A stretch of DNA of 64,000 nucleotides from Brienomyrus brachyistius (taxonomy: Eukaryota; Chordata; Actinopteri; Osteoglossiformes; Mormyridae): NCBI RefSeq assembly GCF_023856365.1, contig NC_064538.1, positions 529,501 to 593,500 of the forward strand. The letters run 5' to 3'. Made by a program: the position numbers and the translations under genes. The notes below the pieces were generated by a model. It was given only the letters and a program-made list of their open reading frames with translations. It did no database searches and was not told where the DNA came from. Positions 58,793 through 64,000 of this stretch are shown here, one piece after another (within the stretch, counting starts at the first letter, position 1; the number at the start of each line of letters is the position of its first letter).

Positions 58793-59026
58793 AGCTGTAA
58801 GTGAGACCCATTACAGTGACACAGAATGACACTTGGTTCTGTCCACACTCCATGACATGGATTTTTCCATTAAAAAAAATATATGCAGGAAAAGATCCAA
58901 GATAAACAAACAGCTTCAGATCATCCTATTATGACCCAGACAATAGTGAACGACAATCAATGAGATTCCACTTCATTCGCCCCCCCTCCCCCCCTGCATT
59001 TTTGTCGGTCCCCTGCCTCCCCCTGT

Positions 59027-59978
59027 GCGCACATCCCTGGCCATGAAGAGCAGGGCCTGAGGAGTGCTGGCCGGGCGGCTGGGCCCTCTGTGTGACACAC
59101 ATCCCTGGCCATGGAGAGCAGGGCCTGAGGAGTGCTGGCCGGGCGGCTGGGCCCTCTGCGTGACACACATCCCTGGCCATGGAGAGCAGGGCCTGAGGAG
59201 TGCTGGCCGGGCTGCTGGGCCCTCTGCGTGACACACATTCCTGGCCATGGAGAGCAGGGCCTGAGGAGTGCTGGCCGGGCGGCTGGGCCCTCTGCGTGGC
59301 ACACATCCCTGGCCATGGAGAGCAGGGCCTGAGGAGTGCTGGCCGGGCGGCTGGGCCCTCTGCGTGACACACATCCCTGGCCATGGAGAGCAGGGCCTGA
59401 GGAGTGCTGGCCGGGCGGCTGGGCCCTCTGCATGGCACACATCCCTGGCCATGGAGAGCAGGGCCTGAGGAGTGCTGGCCGGGCGGCTGGGCCCTCTGCA
59501 TGGCACACATCCCTGGCCATGGAGAGCAGGGCCTGAGGAGTGCTGGCCGGGCGGCTGGGCCCTCTGCGTGACACACATCCCTGGCCATGAAGAGCAGGGC
59601 CTGAGGAGTGCTGGCCGGGCGGCTGGGCCCTCTGCGTGACACACATCCCTAGCCATGAAGAGCAGGGCCTGAGGAGTGCTGGCCGGGCGGCTGGGCCCTC
59701 TGATGTCACACATCCCTGGCCATGAAGAGCAGGGCCTGAGGAGTGCTGGCCGGGCGGCTGGGCCCTCTGTGCGGCACACATCCCTGGCCATGAAGAGCAG
59801 GGCCTGAGGAGTGCTGGCCGGGCGGCTGGGCCCTCTGCGTGACACACATCCCTGGCCATGGAGAGCAGGGCCTGAGGAGTGCTGGCCGGGCGGCTGGGCC
59901 CTCTGCGTGACACACATCCCTGGCCATGGAGAGCAGGGCCTGAGGAGTGCTGGCCGGGCGGCTGGGCCCTCTGCGTGG
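59027..59978. repeat. 68-bp minisatellite, about fourteen units
   Basis: The GAGTGCTGGCCGGGC core occurs fourteen times from about 59062 to 59945 at 68-bp spacing, with one unit about one base shorter near 59700. Variants are CCATGAAGAGC or CCATGGAGAGC, and CTGCGTGACAC, CTGCGTGGCAC, CTGCATGGCAC or CTGTGCGGCAC. GC-rich. Since 68 is not a multiple of 3 but has no stop in several frames, long frames appear on both strands; these are not genes. Confidence 0.97.
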
Positions 59979-59999
59979 CAGTGCCTGCATCGGCACAGG

Positions 60000-60480
60000 G
60001 GGTGGGTGGCATCTGTGGGCGTCTGGTTTTTTTCCGTCTTTTAGTTTGGCTCCTTCTGCAAAGGTTTTCTCTGACTGGTTGGTCGGTGCATCAAAATTCT
60101 GCTTTTTAATGGGGATTTTTTATTTTTTTGCTTGCTCTTATTACCTAAGACGTTACGCCACTGTGAACCTCAACTGAATAAGTGGTTTTGGGAGATGGAA
60201 GAAGCTACTTGACACCTTTTAAGTTTCTATCTTTGCAGTGTATTTACGGCAGCGAAAATGACTAAGACGATACATGGGATGTGTCAGCGCAGCCTATTAA
60301 ATGAGCAGGCTTAGGGTAAGTGGGCATGTTTGTAGGCCTGCTGAAGATTAAATGTTATTGCTCATAAATATGTGAATGCCGCAACGGTCTAGGACAGAAG
60401 ACGACTAAAATATCATTGTATTATTATTTAGGAGTCTAACTGGGGGGGCTAGAGCTTAGCCCAGGAAACACAGAGCACAC
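60000..60480. other. Non-coding stretch, no feature recognised
   Basis: T-rich near 60028-60135. Nothing else recognised. Confidence 0.5.
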
Positions 60481-60485
60481 GGTAG

Positions 60486-60725
60486 GGATACAGGGTGTGG
60501 GATACAGGGTGTGAGATACAGGGTGTGGGATACAGGGTGTGGGATACACCCTCTTGTGGGATACACCCTCTTGTGGGATACACCCTCTTGTGGGATACAC
60601 CCTTTTGTGGGATACACCCTTTTGTGAGATACACCCTCTTGTGGGATACACCCTCTTGTGGGATACACCCTTTTGTGGAATACACCCTCTTGTGGGATAC
60701 ACCCTCTTGTGGGATACACCCTCCA
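60486..60725. repeat. Two joined tandem arrays (14-bp and 17-bp units)
   Basis: Four units of GGGATACAGGGTGT followed by about eleven of GGGATACACCCTCTTGT (some with CTTTTGT). They share GGGATACA. The first array's AGGGTGT is the reverse complement of the second array's ACACCCT. Confidence 0.95.
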
Positions 60726-60827
60726 CTGAATGCCAGACCTGGGCACAAACATTGTCAGGGCAATTTTGGGGCACCTGGCCTGCCTACATTTTTGGACTTT
60801 AAGAAAAAATTGGAGGAGATCATGGAA

Positions 60828-60830
<3 letters not shown>

Positions 60831-60926
<96 letters not shown>

Positions 60927-60940
60927 ACACACACACACAC
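60831..60940. repeat. (CT)n(CA)n compound microsatellite
   Basis: About 32 CT units followed by (CA)n with one interruption (AG). It joins directly onto the interspersed repeat at 60941-61280. Confidence 0.97.
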
Positions 60941-61280
60941 AAAGGTTTGTAATTATATTTTGTGGGGACTCTCCACTCATTTCTATGGGGAAAACAGTGT
61001 ATGCATGTAATCCCTACATGAAGGCCTTAACCCCCACCCAGCCCTAACCCTAACCCTACATGAAGGCCTTAACCCCCACCCAGCCCTAACCCTAACCGTG
61101 AGGAACCAGAGAAAGTACGGGACTTTTGGCATTTTTAGTTTTTCGATTGCAGTCACAGATTTTTATGAAATTGAGTTTCCTTTTCTGGGGACTGACAGAA
61201 TGGTCCTGACAAGGTCAAAATACCAGGCTTTTATCACATTGTGGTACCATTGGCTCCTCACAATGTAGCGTATGCATGCC
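60895..61280 (+). repeat. Interspersed repeat (CA tract plus CCCTAACC block), copy 4
   Basis: (CA)n, AAAGGTTTGTAATTATATTT, TGTGGGGACTCTCCACTCAT, two units of ACATGAAGGCCTTAACCCCC with CACCCAGCCCTAACCCTAAC, then GGCATTTTTAGTTTTTCGAT, TGCAGTCACAGATTTTTATG and TATCACATTGTGGTACCATT. Same order as the copies at 5820, 27360 and 54355. Confidence 0.85.
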
Positions 61281-61284
61281 CCCA

Positions 61285-61636
61285 ACCCTGGAGCCATCTG
61301 GCAATGTGCCACCCACTGACATTCTATGCCACCCTGATTCACATTCTGATTGAGGATAAGGGACAAAATGAAAAGTGATACAAACATTTACATATGCTGC
61401 TTTTGATCAAATATTGCCTCATCAACTGGTACAATGGCAACATAAAATAATGTAAAATAGTAACATATGGAGTCAGGTTCCTTTACAGATATCATTTTTC
61501 CTCATGGGTCTCCAGCTACGTTCAGTTCATGTCATCTGTGAGTCTTCCGCTTCACTTTAACAATGAAAGACTGTGTCAAAGTAATTATTCCCCTAATTAA
61601 ACTCGCCTGGCCCGTGTTTCATGCACTGCTGAGGTC
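61285..61636. other. Non-coding stretch, no feature recognised
   Basis: No repeat or exon recognised. Confidence 0.5.
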
Positions 61637-61653
61637 TTGCTCTCTATTTGCAG

Positions 61654-61800
61654 AGAGATGGAGAGGCTCCACAAAGGAGGGCGACCGATTGCCGGAAACG
61701 ATGCCCATTTTCCAAACGGGAAAGACAAGTTCCTGACATTAAAGTCTGAAGACGTTCCTGCCATCTCGCGTTTTCTGAAATACCATGTGGCATTACATGG
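61654..61800 (+). other. Possible internal exon, unrecognised
   Basis: A strong acceptor-like sequence (TTGCTCTCTATTTGCAG at 61637-61653) precedes an open frame continuing to 61930. Its first part (EMERLHKGG...DVPAISRFLKYH) is not low-complexity and has moderate CpG content. No clear donor was found and I do not recognise the protein; the minus strand is also open. Confidence 0.18.
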
Positions 61801-61834
61801 AATTCCCACAGGCCTGTTTTATTATGTTCACACA

Positions 61835-61955
61835 ATTCCCAGAGGCTTCTTCATTGCATTATGTGTTTCCTTGTCTGCACTTTACCTCCCCTGCTGCTGT
61901 ACGCAGAAGAATTTCCCCTGGGATCAATAAAGTTTCATCTAATCTTATATAGGCA
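61835..61955 (+). repeat. LINE-tail-like sequence
   Basis: TTGTCTGCACTTTACCTCCC, GAAGAATTTCCCCTGGGATC, AATAAAGTTTCATCTAATC. Resembles the 3' end of a fish LINE and matches the tail of the SINE at 40425-40545. Confidence 0.55.
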
Positions 61956-61959
61956 TAAT

Positions 61960-64000
61960 TCAAAGATGCTCATTTTGTATATACAATCATTCTCACAGCG
62001 CATACATTTTAAATGATGTAGGCTGAAGCTTGTGATTTTACTGGTGTTTATTCAGGAAGTGCAGTTTAGTTTATGCAGTTCAGAATTTCGAGGGAAAGGT
62101 ACATACATTATGAACAATTACTTATTCATTGAACCATACAAGCCAGAGCAATTATTTGGAATGAAGGTCACCACAAGGTCACTCAGGGTCACCCTCAATC
62201 CTGTGTGGTGACTCTATTATGCCACTGGCTAAGACCCAGATTTAGCTATAATATCAGAGAACTGCATTTATCTGATGCTGCAAAAAATGCCTTGTTAAAT
62301 ATTTATCAGCTCATTTAAACATTTCACCTTTCAGTTTTAAATTTCCCTTGGTTTTTGTGTACTTGTCAGATAATACAGCAGTCTTTAGTGGGAAAGCCGG
62401 CCAGATACAGCTGGTAAACAGTAAGTATAAACATTGAATTCATTACCAGAGGCAGGCTCTTATCCAAGAGGAGACCCCAGAAATCAGAACTCGTTGGTGC
62501 TTGTAGCTGAAGTGGGGCCAGGGGGGATTCTGGGATTTTTATGCTTGCAGACACAAACAGCTTGGCCTGGCTCAGCTAAATGTTCATTTAAAATGGCAGT
62601 TTAAAATGCGAAGTGAAGTCTCAATCACAAATTTACGAGAGCAATTCTTCCTGTCTGGACTGTAATAAACACATTTCCGCTTTTTTATCTAAGGGCAGGT
62701 ATTACGTTCGCTTTGTTTCAGATCTCTCGATGTAATTTCAATTTAGCAACCAAGGGAACAAAGAAAAATAATCAAGATGCCAGTGGGGGTGCTATTTAAT
62801 GTCAAGATAACAGACATTTCAATCACCAGCACAGGCTTCTCATTCACACCAGAAGATAGAATTAAGTTACCATAATGTTCTCCCTCATTTCTCATATTAT
62901 GGTTATTTACTGAGACGTACCTCTCCTTAACTGCACAGCCTCTGAGTCAGTTTTGTCCAACCCAGACTACCTGAAAGCGCTAATGTACGTTTCCAGACCG
63001 AGAACATTTTTTTTGGTGTTATTAAGTGGGAAATGAGCTGAGAAGATTGTCCCAATGCATGAAACTTGCAGATGTTCCCAAATAAGTTTTTAAAGACCCA
63101 GAAGCCTCTGTGGGTGGCTGAGAGCTCCTCTTGGCTTCCATCCTCCCCCTCCTTGTAATGCTGATGTCCAGAGAGAAGCCACGCAGCCTACTGCTGTGGG
63201 CAGATGCGACCTCCAGCAGTCATCTCCGTTCAGTCTCAACATGGCAAAATTCACCATCTACTCATCACCCCCCACATATAACAGAAGTTAGGATCCCACA
63301 GAAGTGCTTTTAATTGCAACTGACATCAGACTCATGGGTAATCTCCCTGAGATATTTAAAGCTGCATTAAACTCCTGTGTTATACGTACTTGACTAGAAC
63401 ATTTCAAAACATATACAGTACGCCCCACAGGAAAAAAAACCTGGCTGACCTCTGATTTCTGCTTAGATAATCCTTGATACTCATGGATGGTTATAAAGCT
63501 TTTTCTGTGGTGTTCGAGTTGATCTTGCTGCGTAATTCCGCTTGTTGCTCTATTCCCTTATATGTGTCTAGTTCAGTGTGTTCCGATTTTTCCAGGCCCT
63601 AGTAACCTGCGAAAACCACAAGCTGCATATCTCTGTTTGCATGCTGGTGACAGGAAGACAAGCAATAGCTTAGCTGCTCTCAGCCACTGCATTTCAATAC
63701 CTTTCCTATGTTTTTTTTGGGGGGGATTTACTCCGTGTTTACTCCATGTTCTCTATCCCTCCACTAATCAAGATCACATTCCCTGTGCCGTGTCACACGG
63801 TCCTGCTTACTGACTGTCAGTACCACTGATGCTACTCCGCAGCTAAACACTAATGTTTTAGGCAGGCAGGGGAGACAAGGAAGAACACCTTTATTGGTCA
63901 GCAAGACGATGATATGCATAGTGTACCTTCATTGGCCAGGAAAGTTCTTGTCAAATATTCTGATGTATGTAATTCTAAAAAGACATTTGCCAGCCTACCC
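61960..64000. other. Non-coding stretch to window end
   Basis: AT-rich. The interval about 62560-62960 lacks visible repeats and has a smooth composition that may reflect conserved non-coding DNA; this is a guess. A T/G run lies at 63712-63725. Confidence 0.4.

Noticed and set aside
59027..59978. CRISPR-like array
   Set aside because: Whole 68-bp units repeat with no unique spacers, and the genome is a vertebrate one.
58929..60012. Long open frames (237-351 codons) on the minus strand and shorter ones on the plus strand
   Set aside because: They are readings of the 68-bp minisatellite. The unit is open in several frames and cycles through all three, so the frames show the same peptides in shifted order. 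No exon signals or family motifs.
60456..61047. Frames of 99-174 codons on both strands
   Set aside because: They read the 14/17-bp arrays and the CT/CA tract.

Overview
The window looks like nuclear DNA of a bony fish, most likely a teleost. The evidence is a spliced vertebrate membrane-protein gene resembling TMEM26, a Tc1 family element of a type common in fish and frogs, an L2-clade LINE with a UnaL2-like 3' tail, several fish-type tRNA-derived SINEs, a piggyBac element, a Ty3/gypsy remnant, and many microsatellites and minisatellites. There are no operons, no bacterial-type gene density and no rRNA. The species cannot be named from the sequence.

The only convincing cellular gene is at 2688-5801 (+ strand). 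It has three coding exons (2688-2920, 4178-4322, 5229-5801) with GT-AG junctions whose phases match, giving a predicted protein of 316 residues. By remembered family features it is a TMEM26-like multi-pass membrane protein. A MITE-like inverted repeat sits in its second intron.

The other ~58 kb is mostly non-coding and repeat-rich. From 5.8 to 13.9 kb there are an interspersed repeat with a CA tract, an array of CCAATCAGC motifs and a SINE. A decayed Tc1-like element occupies 13965-15144. Arrays with 22-bp and ~29-bp units lie at 17.0 and 23.5 kb. A decayed LINE reverse transcriptase is at 24.4-25.2 kb, and a ~555-bp MITE-like element at 30.4-31.0 kb. A 36-bp repeat is at 34.4 kb and a gypsy pol remnant at 37.9-38.6 kb.

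The most structured region is 42296-46069. Two oppositely oriented piggyBac 3' halves flank a 5'-truncated L2 insertion, and a TTAA lies at both outer ends. The left half keeps a likely 131-bp GT-AG intron and a full zinc-binding tail, but has frameshifts and a missing catalytic Asp.

From 46 to 64 kb there are SINEs, a CpG-rich segment beside a possible short first exon at 51886-51901, a 47-bp expansion inside a SINE, a 14-copy 68-bp minisatellite at 59.0-60.0 kb, and a 17-bp array next to a CT/CA tract. No complete new biological system was found. The inverted piggyBac composite and the CpG-linked candidate exon best deserve follow-up. All family assignments rest on reading the sequence and on remembered family motifs; no database search was run.
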